Assembly: GCA_012960155.1 (NCBI GenBank)
Contig: DUBU01000039.1
Coordinates: 110,745-174,744 of the forward strand
Reading direction: 5' to 3'
Length of the DNA: 64,000 nucleotides
DNA from: Micavibrio sp.
GTDB lineage: Bacteria > Pseudomonadota > Alphaproteobacteria > Micavibrionales > Micavibrionaceae
The translations under genes and the position numbers were made by a program. Of the stretch, positions 20,025 to 29,427 are shown piece after piece. Every line of letters begins with the position of its first letter. Positions within the stretch are counted from its first letter, which is position 1. A model generated the notes under the pieces. That model was not told the DNA's origin. It saw nothing but the letters and a program-made list of their open reading frames with translations, and did not search any database.

Positions 20025-21651
20025 CGCCAAAACATTTTTGGTTTATATGTCTCTGGCGCTAATAGTTCTGGGCGCCCCTTCACCTGCGAATTCTCAGGAT
20101 GCTGAAGTTGAAATTGATATGACTGTGCTCGGTGATATGGAGCCAGCTGCAGGCGCTGACTCCGCGCAGGGGCTTCCGATATCGAGACCGATTGAAAGGC
20201 CTGCGCGCCCTACTCTGACACAGCCCACTATTACTAGCCCGACAATACAGCGCCCTAAAATCAGCACGCCAGTTATAGAAACACCGACAATGAAACCGAC
20301 GGTGTTTAAACCTACAGAAATCAAACCTGTGGTAAATGAGCGTCAGAATGTTGATCCTGTCCGTGTAGAAAACAACGGGGGTATGATCTCCAGCAAAGAA
20401 CTGATGGATTATCCTGTCGACCCTGAGGCTCAAATCAGGCCGCCAGTCAGAAAGCGCGAGAAGCCACGAATTATTTCATTTCCTATCGAGGAAAAGGTGC
20501 GTTCGGACAGTACTAACCCTGCTTTTGTACAAGAAGACCTGAATGCTGTTATCCCGCAAGCAGGTACATCAGCCGCTAAAAATGTAGCTGAAGTTCCCAT
20601 GCCGGCCTTAAAGCCAGTTGCTATACCATCCGTAGAAAGTCTGCCTAAGGAGGCTATAGAGCGTGCTGATGTCGTTAAGGCCGCCAAGCCTAAGCGTGAT
20701 GTCGAGAAAGTCTATGCCAATATAGGTAATGTGCCTATTCCGGGACGACGTCCGGCAAGGCAGGTGGCATCAAAGTCTTTTGTGAGTACAGCGCGCGTCC
20801 ATGCCGTGAAGGATGTCAGCAAGGCGGGTATGGACATGCCTGCGTTACCGGCTAAGCGTGTTTTTGCTGAACCACTCAATGCGCCGCCTGATATTGGGTT
20901 GAAGCTTGGTGCCAAAGACGGATCAGGCATGCGCAATGTCCAGAATGATGATCTCGCACGCAAACTGAAGACCCCGAACAAAGAAGAAATGGTCGCAAGC
21001 ATCGAGCGCATGGCTGAGGTAATTGAAGCTATTCATGGTAAACAAGGCACAACAAAGGTGGTCCCTAACCCTGATCGTCTTGAAGTGCCTAAACTTAAAA
21101 AGCCTGAGCAGGCATTAGACGGAGAAAGCATTCACCCTGTCTTTGCTGTACCGCTTGAAGTGCCCACACCCGAACGCAAGCCTATAGCTATAGTCGAAAA
21201 CAATATAGCGGCCCTAGAGCCAGCGGCTGGCAATGAACAGTCAGAAGAGGACATTGTCGATATTACGGAGACTATCCCTGCCGCTAAAACCATTATGAAG
21301 GCCGAAACGCAGACTGAAATTGCAGCTTTTAATGGTAATAAGGACGCATTTAGTATTCCGTTTGCCAGCGGCCAGATAGAAGCTGACGAGAATATGTTAG
21401 GCACGCTCAATTCTGCAATTATACAACGTATGCGCAGCGACCATTCTTTACGTCTTCAAATGCAGTCATTTGCGATCCCTGATGGAAAAAACATTAAAAA
21501 TGCGCGCCGTGGGTCTCTGACGCGCGCTCTATCACTGCGTAAGTATCTGATAGATCAGGGAATTGAATCCTCCCGCATAGATGTGCGTGCTTTAGGGAAT
21601 ACAGAAAACTTGGACAGGGTTGATCTATTACTCGTGAATCCGAACGGCTGA
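20014..21651 (+). CDS. secreted Pro-rich protein with C-terminal OmpA-like domain
   Basis: 545 residues. A signal peptide (LVYMSLALIVLGAPSPANSQD) covers about residues 8-28. About 55-110 is a Pro/Thr/Ile low-complexity run with repeated short PT(I/L/M)xxP units, followed by a long hydrophilic spacer. The last 105 residues (from FSIPFASGQIEADENMLGTL) match the OmpA/MotB peptidoglycan-binding fold: the F-SG start, helix SLTRALSLRKYLIDQGI and RIDVRALGNTE. The peptidoglycan-contacting NRRVDL-type Arg site appears as NLDRVDLLL. It is probably a periplasmic protein tethering peptidoglycan. It overlaps the suhB-like gene and is likely co-translated with it. It lacks a lipobox, so it is not a typical Pal. 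Confidence 0.87.
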   Translation: MLRNAKTFLVYMSLALIVLGAPSPANSQDAEVEIDMTVLGDMEPAAGADSAQGLPISRPIERPARPTLTQPTITSPTIQRPKISTPVIETPTMKPTVFKPTEIKPVVNERQNVDPVRVENNGGMISSKELMDYPVDPEAQIRPPVRKREKPRIISFPIEEKVRSDSTNPAFVQEDLNAVIPQAGTSAAKNVAEVPMPALKPVAIPSVESLPKEAIERADVVKAAKPKRDVEKVYANIGNVPIPGRRPARQVASKSFVSTARVHAVKDVSKAGMDMPALPAKRVFAEPLNAPPDIGLKLGAKDGSGMRNVQNDDLARKLKTPNKEEMVASIERMAEVIEAIHGKQGTTKVVPNPDRLEVPKLKKPEQALDGESIHPVFAVPLEVPTPERKPIAIVENNIAALEPAAGNEQSEEDIVDITETIPAAKTIMKAETQTEIAAFNGNKDAFSIPFASGQIEADENMLGTLNSAIIQRMRSDHSLRLQMQSFAIPDGKNIKNARRGSLTRALSLRKYLIDQGIESSRIDVRALGNTENLDRVDLLLVNPNG

Positions 21652-21825
21652 TTTTAGTTTGTAACGCTTAAAGGATTACCCGCGAATTGACCGTATAAGT
21701 AAGTAGCTTTGATGTGGATAAGCTACGGCAAACAGCGCGGTTTTATTGACTTTCCTACGAATAAAGTTGATTTTCGAGCTATAGCCTATTATGAATTGAA
21801 CCTAAATTATGACAAGGAGAGCGTC

Positions 21826-22599
21826 ATGACGCGTCAGAATCTCATTGGATTCGGAGTAATAGTAGTAATTATCGCCGTCGCAGCGGGTGTAGTTATGTCT
21901 TCCAATTCAAAAACTACAGTTGCTAGCGATACAGTATCAGTAGAAACACAAGCTGAAACAGGTGTTGTTGCAGAAGTGACCGAAGCTGCTACTGAAGAAG
22001 TCTCTGCTGCTGTTACAGCAAGTGCCGCTGTTGATTATAGCGATGCAGAAGCTGTTAAAGCTCATGTAATGAAAGTCAGAACGCTCGGTAATCCAGATGC
22101 GAAAGTTAAGCTTGAAGAGTTTGCCTCACTGACTTGCAGCCACTGTGCAAACTTTCATACGCAGACATTCGGCGAAGTAAAATCTGAAATGATTGATAAA
22201 GGCGAAGTATTCTTTACGTTCACAGATTTCCCTTTGAACGCACCAGCGCTAGAAGCGTCTATCGTGGCACGTTGTCTGCCTGAAGATCGTTACTTTAAAT
22301 TCATCTCATTCCTGTTTGAAAACCAGAGTGACTGGGCATTCAATGGTGACTTCAGCAAATCACTGCGTCAGAACGCAAAGCTTGTTGGCGCATCTGATGA
22401 AATGCTGGATGCTTGTTTGACTGATGATATCCGTGCCGCATTGCTGACACGTATGCAAGAAGCCGGTCAGAAGCATGGCATTAGTTCAACACCAAGCTTC
22501 GTCTTTAACGACGGTGCAGAGAAACTGTCAGGTTCACAGCCATACCCGATTTTCAAGGCTATGGCAGAAAAACTGACAAGTGATGGTGAGAGCCAGTAA
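21826..22599 (+). CDS. DsbA-family thiol:disulfide oxidoreductase, membrane-anchored
   Basis: 257 residues from the ATG at 21826, preceded by AAGGAG; the in-frame ATG at 21709 lacks a ribosome site and gives an implausible N-terminus. A single hydrophobic segment (LIGFGVIVVIIAVAAGVVM, 5-23) acts as signal anchor or uncleaved signal. An Ala/Thr/Val-rich linker precedes the thioredoxin domain. The active site is C104-S-H-C107, and the cis-Pro loop reads STPSF. The catalytic domain should face the periplasm and oxidise or isomerise disulfides. It lies 3 bases upstream of smc, a neighbour pair common in alphaproteobacteria. Confidence 0.93.
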   Translation: MTRQNLIGFGVIVVIIAVAAGVVMSSNSKTTVASDTVSVETQAETGVVAEVTEAATEEVSAAVTASAAVDYSDAEAVKAHVMKVRTLGNPDAKVKLEEFASLTCSHCANFHTQTFGEVKSEMIDKGEVFFTFTDFPLNAPALEASIVARCLPEDRYFKFISFLFENQSDWAFNGDFSKSLRQNAKLVGASDEMLDACLTDDIRAALLTRMQEAGQKHGISSTPSFVFNDGAEKLSGSQPYPIFKAMAEKLTSDGESQ

Positions 22600-22602
22600 T
22601 TT

Positions 22603-25600
22603 ATGATCCAGTTTTCCAAACTCAGACTTCACGGCTTTAAGTCTTTTTGCGAAAAGACCGAGCTGGATATCGGCCCCGGCCTGACAGGAATTGTCGGGCC
22701 GAACGGCTGTGGGAAGTCTAATTTGGTGGAAGCATTGCGCTGGAGTATGGGTGAAAGCTCAACCAAGCGTATGCGTGGCGGAAGCCGCAGCATGGATGAT
22801 ATGATCTTTAACGGGACGGCCAAGCGCCCTGCCCGCAACACTGCGGAAGTGTCTATCTTACTTGATAACACTTCCCACAGTGCCCCTGCCCCTTACACAA
22901 AAATCGAAGAAATCGAAGTTGTGCGTAAGATCGAGCGTGACCATGGGTCAGGTTACCGCATTAACGGCAAGAACGTCCGCGCGCGTGACGTTCAGCTGCT
23001 TTACGCTGATATGCTAGCAGGTGCGAATTCACCTTACCTCGTATCACAGGGCAAAGTTGCCAATATGATTCAGGCCAAACCTTCAGAGCGTCGCATGATC
23101 CTCGAGGAAGCTGCCGGTATCACTGGTCTATATGCCCGCCGTCATGAAGCTGAGCTGCGCTTGCGTGCCACAGATAACAATCTGAAGCGCATGGATGATT
23201 TGCTCGGAAGCATGGAAGGTCGTCTGAATGACCTTAAGAAACAAGCACGCCAGGCAAATCGCTACCGTAATTTGAGTGCACAAATCAGGCAGCTTGAAAT
23301 CAGCATCGCTTGCTTGGAATACCGCACCGCATTTGAAAAGCTTAACGACGTAAAAAGCCGCTACGGTGAAGTTGAAAGCCGCGTCGCCGAACATATGGTC
23401 GTTGTGAACCAGCTGACCAAGACGCAAACAGAACAATCAAAAGATATGCCCGATCTCCGCCAAAAAGATGCAGAGATGGGCGCAGCGCTGCAAACTCATA
23501 ATCTGGCTTTGCAGCGTCTGGAAGATGAGCAGGCGCGTTTGTCTGAGGAGCTTGAGACAACCAAGTCACAGCTGTCACAGATCATCACTGACCGTAATCA
23601 CGAAAAGCAGAGCCTGACTGAGAACACAGCAGCGTTGGAACGTTTGACTGCGGAAGAAGAAACACTACGCTCCAAAGAGCAAAACCAGAACGATGACCTT
23701 TCCGATAAGGAAAAAGTGCGTGATGAGCTCAAGGAAATCGTTGGTAAGCTTGAAGAGCGTTTAAACGCCCTTGTACAAGACGCCGCCGAAGTGCGCGCCC
23801 GCAAGCAAAGCCTTGAAAGACAGGTTGAGCAAGACGAAGCTTCCAAAGAACGCCTTAGTGCTCGTCTACAAGATGCCGAAGAGCAGTTAAAAACGACCAA
23901 AGAAGACATGAAGAGCGCCGTAGATACAGAAGGTCTGCGCAAGATTATCGCCAAAGCGGAAAAGCAGTTGGAAGATATCGTAGCCAAGATTGAAAAAGGC
24001 GAAACCGAAAAACAAGCACTGCAAGATAAACAGCGTGAAGTTAGCGAAAGCCTGACTGAGAAATCTAAAGAGCTGTCTAAGATTGATACAGAAATCAGTA
24101 TGTTGGAATCAATTCTGAACGCTGATTCAGATCTGGAATTCAAGCCTGTCTTTGATGATGTTAAAGCCGAGCAAGGTTTTGAGATTGCTCTGTCACGTGC
24201 ATTAGGCGACAGTTTGATGGGCTCTATTGCCGAGGATGCGCCTGTTGTCTGGAAGAAGCGCGAATTTAAAGATAGTGATATCCCTGCCTTGCCTGCCGGT
24301 GCCCAGAAACTGGAACCACATGTTAAAGCACCTGAAGCGCTGAAGTTTGCTTTGAACCTAATTGGTTTTGTGGAAGACGTCGCCGCTGGTGATAAACTGG
24401 CACAGGAACTTAAGCCCGGTCAGTCCTTGGTATCGCGTGAAGGCGCATACTGGCGTTGGGATGGATTGTTTATCAAGGCAACAGCACAAGACAGTAACGC
24501 GCAGCGTTTGAAGCATAAAAACCAGCTGGCTGAATTGCAGAAACAGCGCCCCGCTCTGGAAAAAGCATTAGAAAAGCTAGAGACCTCAAAGCAGGACGTG
24601 GCTGACAAGCTGCAATCCCATGAGGAAACATTGCGTGCCACGCGTCTTGAAAAGATCGAACAAGACGATCTGATTAAAAAGACCCAGTCTGAGCTTAACG
24701 CCGCTATTGAATCACAAGCAGGTGCGCAGGCCGAAGTCGCCAAGATTGAAGAGACAATTTCACTGGCTAAAGCGGATCTTGCATCTCTTGAAATACGTCT
24801 CGGCGATACAAAACTTGCATTGGCTGACTTTAATGACGAGTCAATTGAAGCACAGCAGGTGAATACAGAAGAACTGAAAGTCGAACTGGCTACCGAGCGT
24901 GAAAAACTGCAAGATGCCATCAACACATTAGAAATGGCGCGTCAGGATCACAATCGCCGTCAGGCACGTCTGCAGGCAATTGGTGATGAACGTGTGAATT
25001 TGCAAAACCGCTGCATCCGTGCGCAAGAACGTCTCAAGGATTTGGATACACGCGAAACGCAGCTTAGCGAAAAATCCGAAAGCCTTAAAAAGCGCCCTGC
25101 TGAAATCAAGGTTGAGAAAGAAACGCTTCTGTCAAAGATTGCTAATCTTGAATCAGAAAAAGCAATAGTCTCTGACAAGCTGCAAATCTGTGAAAATGAA
25201 TTAGGTGAAACGACAACTGCGCTGAAAGAAGCCGAAGCCAAACTGGCAACAGCACGTGAACAGCGTGCATCGGCCCAGGCCACAGCCGAAGAACGTCATC
25301 AACAGATGGAAAGCACAAAGCGTTACATTCGCGAGCATTTTGACCTGTCCCCTGAAGAACTGATGCGCGAAGCAGCTATGGATCCTGAGAACTTGCCAGA
25401 ACTCGGCAAGCTTAAGGCAGAACGTGAGCAAGCCATCCGCAGTCGCGACATTATTGGTGCGGTAAACCTGCGCGCCGAACAGGAAGCAACAGATCTTGAA
25501 AAAGAACTCGGCGGCATCCTGAACGAGAAACAAGACTTGGTCGAAGCAATTGAAGAGCTGCGCGGCGGTATCAATAAACTGAACGCCGAAGCACGCGAAC

Positions 25601-26082
25601 GTCTACAGGCAGCGTTTGATCACGTAAACGGTTATTTCCGTGAAATGTTCACGCGTCTGTTCCATGGTGGCAAAGCCCATTTGGCGCTAATCGAATCTGA
25701 TGATCCGCTGGAAGCCGGTCTAGAGATTTTCGCGCAGCCTCCCGGCAAAGCTTTGCAATCACTGACATTGCTATCAGGTGGTGAACAAACACTAACGGCA
25801 ATTGCTCTTATTTTTGCGATGTTCCTGACCAACCCGGCACCAATCTGTGTGCTTGATGAGGTCGATGCGCCTTTGGATGATGCAAACGTTGATCGTTTCT
25901 GTGACCTTTTGGAAGAGTTCGCTGATCGCGGTGAAACACGTTTCCTTGTTATTACCCACCACCGCCTCACCATGGCGCGTATGGATCGACTCTATGGTGT
26001 CACAATGGCAGAGCGTGGCGTGTCAAAACTGGTATCTGTAGATCTGAACCAGCAATTTGATTTCCTTGACGCTGTCGCCTAG
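22603..26082 (+). CDS. smc: chromosome partition protein SMC
   Basis: 1159 residues, the usual SMC length. The ATPase compacts and segregates chromosomes together with ScpA/ScpB. Walker A GPNGCGKS is at 32-39. Long Glu/Lys/Gln coiled coils (about 165-500 and 650-1000) flank a hinge around 510-640. The ABC signature LSGGEQ is at 1057-1062, Walker B CVLDEVDAP near 1082-1090, and a D-loop follows. The start follows the DsbA-like gene stop by 3 bases, with a GGTGAGAG ribosome site inside that gene. Confidence 0.98.
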   Translation: MIQFSKLRLHGFKSFCEKTELDIGPGLTGIVGPNGCGKSNLVEALRWSMGESSTKRMRGGSRSMDDMIFNGTAKRPARNTAEVSILLDNTSHSAPAPYTKIEEIEVVRKIERDHGSGYRINGKNVRARDVQLLYADMLAGANSPYLVSQGKVANMIQAKPSERRMILEEAAGITGLYARRHEAELRLRATDNNLKRMDDLLGSMEGRLNDLKKQARQANRYRNLSAQIRQLEISIACLEYRTAFEKLNDVKSRYGEVESRVAEHMVVVNQLTKTQTEQSKDMPDLRQKDAEMGAALQTHNLALQRLEDEQARLSEELETTKSQLSQIITDRNHEKQSLTENTAALERLTAEEETLRSKEQNQNDDLSDKEKVRDELKEIVGKLEERLNALVQDAAEVRARKQSLERQVEQDEASKERLSARLQDAEEQLKTTKEDMKSAVDTEGLRKIIAKAEKQLEDIVAKIEKGETEKQALQDKQREVSESLTEKSKELSKIDTEISMLESILNADSDLEFKPVFDDVKAEQGFEIALSRALGDSLMGSIAEDAPVVWKKREFKDSDIPALPAGAQKLEPHVKAPEALKFALNLIGFVEDVAAGDKLAQELKPGQSLVSREGAYWRWDGLFIKATAQDSNAQRLKHKNQLAELQKQRPALEKALEKLETSKQDVADKLQSHEETLRATRLEKIEQDDLIKKTQSELNAAIESQAGAQAEVAKIEETISLAKADLASLEIRLGDTKLALADFNDESIEAQQVNTEELKVELATEREKLQDAINTLEMARQDHNRRQARLQAIGDERVNLQNRCIRAQERLKDLDTRETQLSEKSESLKKRPAEIKVEKETLLSKIANLESEKAIVSDKLQICENELGETTTALKEAEAKLATAREQRASAQATAEERHQQMESTKRYIREHFDLSPEELMREAAMDPENLPELGKLKAEREQAIRSRDIIGAVNLRAEQEATDLEKELGGILNEKQDLVEAIEELRGGINKLNAEARERLQAAFDHVNGYFREMFTRLFHGGKAHLALIESDDPLEAGLEIFAQPPGKALQSLTLLSGGEQTLTAIALIFAMFLTNPAPICVLDEVDAPLDDANVDRFCDLLEEFADRGETRFLVITHHRLTMARMDRLYGVTMAERGVSKLVSVDLNQQFDFLDAVA

Positions 26083-26100
26083 CAGGCATAGCATCATCAT

Positions 26101-26394
26101 ATGAATGATGATTTGAAAAATCTTTCCGATAAACTTGATGCCATCCAGAGCAAGGAACGCGAATCCGAGGCTAAACAAGCCACTAAGGATAATGAGCGTA
26201 AAGAGCAAGAAAACGGTTTTGGTGCGGGTGTCGAGCTAATTGCTAACATGATTGCAGGCGGTATTGTCGGCTACGGCATTGACTACCTGACAGGCACGCA
26301 ACCCTTATTCACTATGCTGTTTTTCCTTATTGGGTTTGGCTGGGGACTGTACCGAGTCTACCGCATCATGGAAAAATTGGATAATTCTGACTAA
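26101..26394 (+). CDS. atpI: ATP synthase protein I (AtpI/AtpZ-like)
   Basis: 97 residues. A Lys/Glu-rich N-terminus (1-38) precedes two membrane helices (FGAGVELIANMIAGGIVGYGIDYL and LFTMLFFLIGFGWGLYRVYRI), the pattern of AtpI/AtpZ, a small accessory protein thought to help assemble the c-ring or supply Mg2+. It is first in the F0 operon, 84 bases before atpB. It is conserved in position but weakly in sequence, so the family call rests partly on context. Confidence 0.9.
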   Translation: MNDDLKNLSDKLDAIQSKERESEAKQATKDNERKEQENGFGAGVELIANMIAGGIVGYGIDYLTGTQPLFTMLFFLIGFGWGLYRVYRIMEKLDNSD

Positions 26395-26478
26395 AAATCA
26401 CCGAAAGCCATTGCAAAACGTAGTAAAAGACGCTAAAAAACGCCCCAAGAGTGTTTTAATATAGTGAGTGGGATTACT

Positions 26479-27225
26479 ATGGCTGACCCTATCCACCAGT
26501 TTGAAATTCAAAAGATTGTCGACTTTCAGGTCGGCAGCATGGATTTATCTTATACAAACTCTGCTCTCTGGATGACTATTGCAGTCGTCGTTTCAACAGT
26601 ATTTCTAACAATGGCAATGGGGCGTAAGTCTCTTGTTCCTGGCCGCGCGCAAGTGCTGGCGGAAATGTTGTATGAATTCATAGCAGGCATGATACGGGAA
26701 AACATAGGCGCCGACGGTCGCAAATACTTCCCGTTCATCTTTACAATCTTCATGGTTGTACTGATGGGTAACTTACTGGGGCTTATCCCCTACTCCTTCA
26801 CGTATACAAGTCACATCGTTGTAACCTTCGCACTGGCTGCGCTTGTGTTCTTTGCGGTTGTGATCTTTGGTCTGATTAATCACGGCATGCACTTCTTTAG
26901 CTTGTTCTTGCCACCTGGCCTGCCGAAATGGCTGTGGCCCATGATCATTCCTATTGAGTTCATTTCATTCCTGATCCGTCCTGTAACGCTGTCTGTCCGT
27001 TTGTTCGCAAACATGATGGCTGGTCACTTGATGTTAAAAGTGTTCGCAGGTTTCAGTGTTGCTATGGTAAGCGCCGGTGCTTTAGGTATGCTGGCAAGTA
27101 CAATGCCAATGGTGTTCAACACTATTCTAATCGGATTCGAGTTCCTGATCGCACTGATCCACGCTTATGTGTTTGCTGTGCTGTCATGTATCTACCTGAA
27201 AGATACAGTTGAACTGGCACACTAA
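26479..27225 (+). CDS. atpB: ATP synthase F0 subunit a
   Basis: 248 residues from the ATG at 26479 (MADPIHQFEIQ). An in-frame GTG at 26464 would add five residues but is less likely. Forms the proton half-channels against the c-ring. Five to six membrane helices are visible. The essential Arg lies in LSVRLFANMMAGH, and the last helix ALIHAYVFAVLSCIYL has the conserved Gln/His/Tyr region. Order a-c-b'-b follows, with F1 genes elsewhere, as is usual for alphaproteobacteria. Confidence 0.97.
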   Translation: MADPIHQFEIQKIVDFQVGSMDLSYTNSALWMTIAVVVSTVFLTMAMGRKSLVPGRAQVLAEMLYEFIAGMIRENIGADGRKYFPFIFTIFMVVLMGNLLGLIPYSFTYTSHIVVTFALAALVFFAVVIFGLINHGMHFFSLFLPPGLPKWLWPMIIPIEFISFLIRPVTLSVRLFANMMAGHLMLKVFAGFSVAMVSAGALGMLASTMPMVFNTILIGFEFLIALIHAYVFAVLSCIYLKDTVELAH

Positions 27226-27294
27226 TTACAGATGTTGCCCAAATAGGTTTATTAAACAAAAACGAAACTAACTAAACTAAAAAGGAAAGTTAAA

Positions 27295-27522
27295 ATGGAA
27301 AACGAAGCTATGAAATTGATCGCTGCAGCTCTTGCTCTGCTCCCAATTCTGGGTGTTGGTATTGGTCTGGGCATGATCTTCTCATCATACAACGAAGCTG
27401 TTGGTCGTAACCCACAAGCTGCTGAACTGCTGAACAAAAGATTCTTCATCACGTTCGCTCTGACAGAAGCTCTTGCGATTTTCGCTCTGCTTGTTTGTCT
27501 GATGATCCTGTTCGTATTCTAA
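27295..27522 (+). CDS. atpE: ATP synthase F0 subunit c
   Basis: 75 residues, two membrane helices forming the c-ring hairpin. The glycine motif GVGIGLG is at 20-26, the polar loop RNPQ at 38-41, and the ion-binding carboxylate E58 sits in TEALAIF. There is no Na+-type Gln/Glu pair evident in helix 1, so proton coupling is expected (inference). AAAGGAAAG lies upstream of the ATG. Spacing of 69 bases to atpB and 47 to atpF' fits one transcript. Confidence 0.97.
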   Translation: MENEAMKLIAAALALLPILGVGIGLGMIFSSYNEAVGRNPQAAELLNKRFFITFALTEALAIFALLVCLMILFVF

Positions 27523-27569
27523 TCTATCCAGATTAAGTACAAACAGTTAAACGTTATAAGGATACAGGC

Positions 27570-28205
27570 ATGATGGCTGGTATATCTAAAACTTTGGGAT
27601 TAAAGCTCGGCGGCATTTTCGCCGGGCTGTATGGCGTAACAATCACGCTGGCAACTTCTGCACATGCTGCAGTTGATGCGGGTGAGCACCATGAATCTGG
27701 TGGCTTGCCGCAGTTTGATTTGACAACATTCCCAAGTCAGATTTTCTGGCTGCTTATCATGTTTGCCTTCCTATATATGTTCTTTGCCAAGAAGACATTG
27801 CCGGAAATTTCCAGCACGTTGGAAAACAGACGTGAACAGGTCAAAAGTGATCTGGAAATTGCTGAAAAACTGCGTGCTGAAGCCGAGCAAGCTCAACATG
27901 ACTATGAAACAGGCCTGATTAAGGCCCGTGAAGAGTCAACAAAGACAATGGCAAAGACACAACAAAAAATCTCAGAAAAAGCCGAGAAAGCTTCGAACGA
28001 TTACCGTGAGAAGATGGAAAAAGAGATGGCCGCGCTTGAAGAGCGTTTAGGCAAGGCTCAATCCGAGGCTATGGATGATATGAATACGATTGCTGCGGAA
28101 GTAGCAAGCGAAGCTGCAAAGAAGATCGTGGGCATTTCCCCTGATCTGAAGGAAGCAAAGACAGTGGTTAAATCACTGAATGACAATGGTAGAAAGGCTG
28201 CTTGA
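27570..28205 (+). CDS. atpF': ATP synthase F0 subunit b'
   Basis: 211 residues. The peripheral stalk subunit b' pairs with b in alphaproteobacteria and photosynthetic organisms. The N-terminal 35 residues are hydrophobic (LGGIFAGLYGVTITLATSAHA), resembling a signal peptide. The true membrane helix (TFPSQIFWLLIMFAFLYMFFAKKTLPEI, with the usual P-I) follows near 50-75. A long charged coiled coil runs to the end. It is longer than the usual 160-180 residues because of the N-terminal extension. The end overlaps the region of the atpF start. Confidence 0.95.
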   Translation: MMAGISKTLGLKLGGIFAGLYGVTITLATSAHAAVDAGEHHESGGLPQFDLTTFPSQIFWLLIMFAFLYMFFAKKTLPEISSTLENRREQVKSDLEIAEKLRAEAEQAQHDYETGLIKAREESTKTMAKTQQKISEKAEKASNDYREKMEKEMAALEERLGKAQSEAMDDMNTIAAEVASEAAKKIVGISPDLKEAKTVVKSLNDNGRKAA

Positions 28206-28207
28206 AA

Positions 28208-28705
28208 ATGATGGAATTTCTTTCTGATACAGGTAGCTGGGTTCTTATCTCATTCCTGATTTTTGCTTTCCTTGCATATACAAAAGGCAAAGCAGCATTC
28301 TTGAATATGCTGGATAGCCGTATTGAAGCGATTAAAAACGAAATCGAAACAGCTGAGTCACTGCGCGTAGAAGCTCAAGAGCTTTTGGCACAGTACCAAC
28401 GCAAGCAGCGCGATGCTGCTAAAGAAGCTGAAGAGATTGTCAAAACAGCAAAAGAGCATGCTGAAGAAATCAAAAAGCAGGCAGACACAGATCTTAAAGC
28501 TTTGACGAAAAAGCGTGAAGAGCAGTTAAAAGAACGTCTGAGCCGTATGGAAGAAAAAGCTATGCGCGAAATTCAGGCTTACGCTGCTGAGCTTGCAGTG
28601 AATGCGACTAAAGAGATCATTGCCAAGCAGATGGATAAGAAAACCAACGAAAATCTGGTTAAAGAGTCTATCAAGAATATCTCTAAGCAAGTCAGTTCCA
28701 AATAG
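28208..28705 (+). CDS. atpF: ATP synthase F0 subunit b
   Basis: 165 residues from the ATG at 28208; the frame opens at a TTG (28202), and AGAAAGG upstream suits the ATG. One N-terminal membrane helix (WVLISFLIFAFLAYTKGKAAF) is followed by an Ala/Glu/Lys coiled coil that forms the peripheral stalk with b'. The C-terminus (NATKEIIAKQMDKKTNENLVKESIKNI) is family-typical. Last gene of the F0 operon; nadD starts 20 bases after its stop and may be read through. Confidence 0.95.
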   Translation: MMEFLSDTGSWVLISFLIFAFLAYTKGKAAFLNMLDSRIEAIKNEIETAESLRVEAQELLAQYQRKQRDAAKEAEEIVKTAKEHAEEIKKQADTDLKALTKKREEQLKERLSRMEEKAMREIQAYAAELAVNATKEIIAKQMDKKTNENLVKESIKNISKQVSSK

Positions 28706-28724
28706 AACTGCATAAATCAAAATC

Positions 28725-29342
28725 ATGAGTGCTGTTTTTTCACCGCCGCATATACATGACAGCGGCCGCTGGAAGAATAAGCGCGTCGGATTACTCGGCG
28801 GTTCTTTTAATCCCCCGCATGAAGGTCATATTCACGCCAGTATGGTGGCACAGCGCGCTTTGCAGCTAGACGTCGTTTGGTGGATGGTTACGCCGCAAAA
28901 CCCTCTAAAAGAGAAATCATCATCAGCATTTGAGAAACGTATGGCTCTGTGTGAAGATTTCACACGCCATTATCCGGAAATTCTAGTCACTGACATAGAA
29001 AACGAGATCGGTACAAATAAAACGTGGCTGACGGTTTCAAAGTTACGGCGTCTTTTCCCCTTAACAGAGTTTGTCTGGATTACAGGCATGGATAACGCAT
29101 TGTCTATGCACAAATGGCACCACTGGCGTCGTATCCTTCAAGCTGTACCCACAGCACACGTTGCAAGGCCACCAGCATGGAATTTGATAGAGCAATGCCC
29201 TCTTAAAATGCTGTCCCAACAGAATCACTTTTTCCTCGATAGATCCCAAAAAGTAAATCTAAAGCCCGGAAATACCTACTGGTTACTACAAAAACAGTTA
29301 CTTGATGTATCGTCAACGAATATAAGAAAATCAAATAGTTAG
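28725..29342 (+). CDS. nadD: nicotinate-nucleotide adenylyltransferase
   Basis: 205 residues. Transfers AMP to nicotinate mononucleotide in NAD synthesis. The nucleotidyltransferase signature GGSFNPPHEGH is at 25-35, and the C-terminal SSTNIR near 197-202 matches the SSTxIR motif. The 18-residue N-terminal lead before the first strand is longer than in E. coli. It begins the nadD / rsfS / rlmH block common in bacteria, although rsfS is separated by a 253-base gap holding a possible small RNA. Confidence 0.96.
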   Translation: MSAVFSPPHIHDSGRWKNKRVGLLGGSFNPPHEGHIHASMVAQRALQLDVVWWMVTPQNPLKEKSSSAFEKRMALCEDFTRHYPEILVTDIENEIGTNKTWLTVSKLRRLFPLTEFVWITGMDNALSMHKWHHWRRILQAVPTAHVARPPAWNLIEQCPLKMLSQQNHFFLDRSQKVNLKPGNTYWLLQKQLLDVSSTNIRKSNS

Positions 29343-29427
29343 GTTATTTTTATAATGCGATGCATCAATGATTCATATGTCAGGTAGTTGCTTGAGGCTC
29401 TCAAAACACGTAAAATATAAGTATGAA

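Noticed and set aside
20014-21651. The OmpA-domain protein as the missing Pal
   Set aside because: It has an ordinary signal peptide without a lipobox Cys and a long Pro-rich arm, unlike the 150-180-residue Pal lipoprotein.
23598-24143. 181-codon minus-strand Ser-rich frame opposite smc
   Set aside because: A mirror of the Glu/Lys/Gln coiled coil, which gives Ser/Phe/Leu on the other strand.
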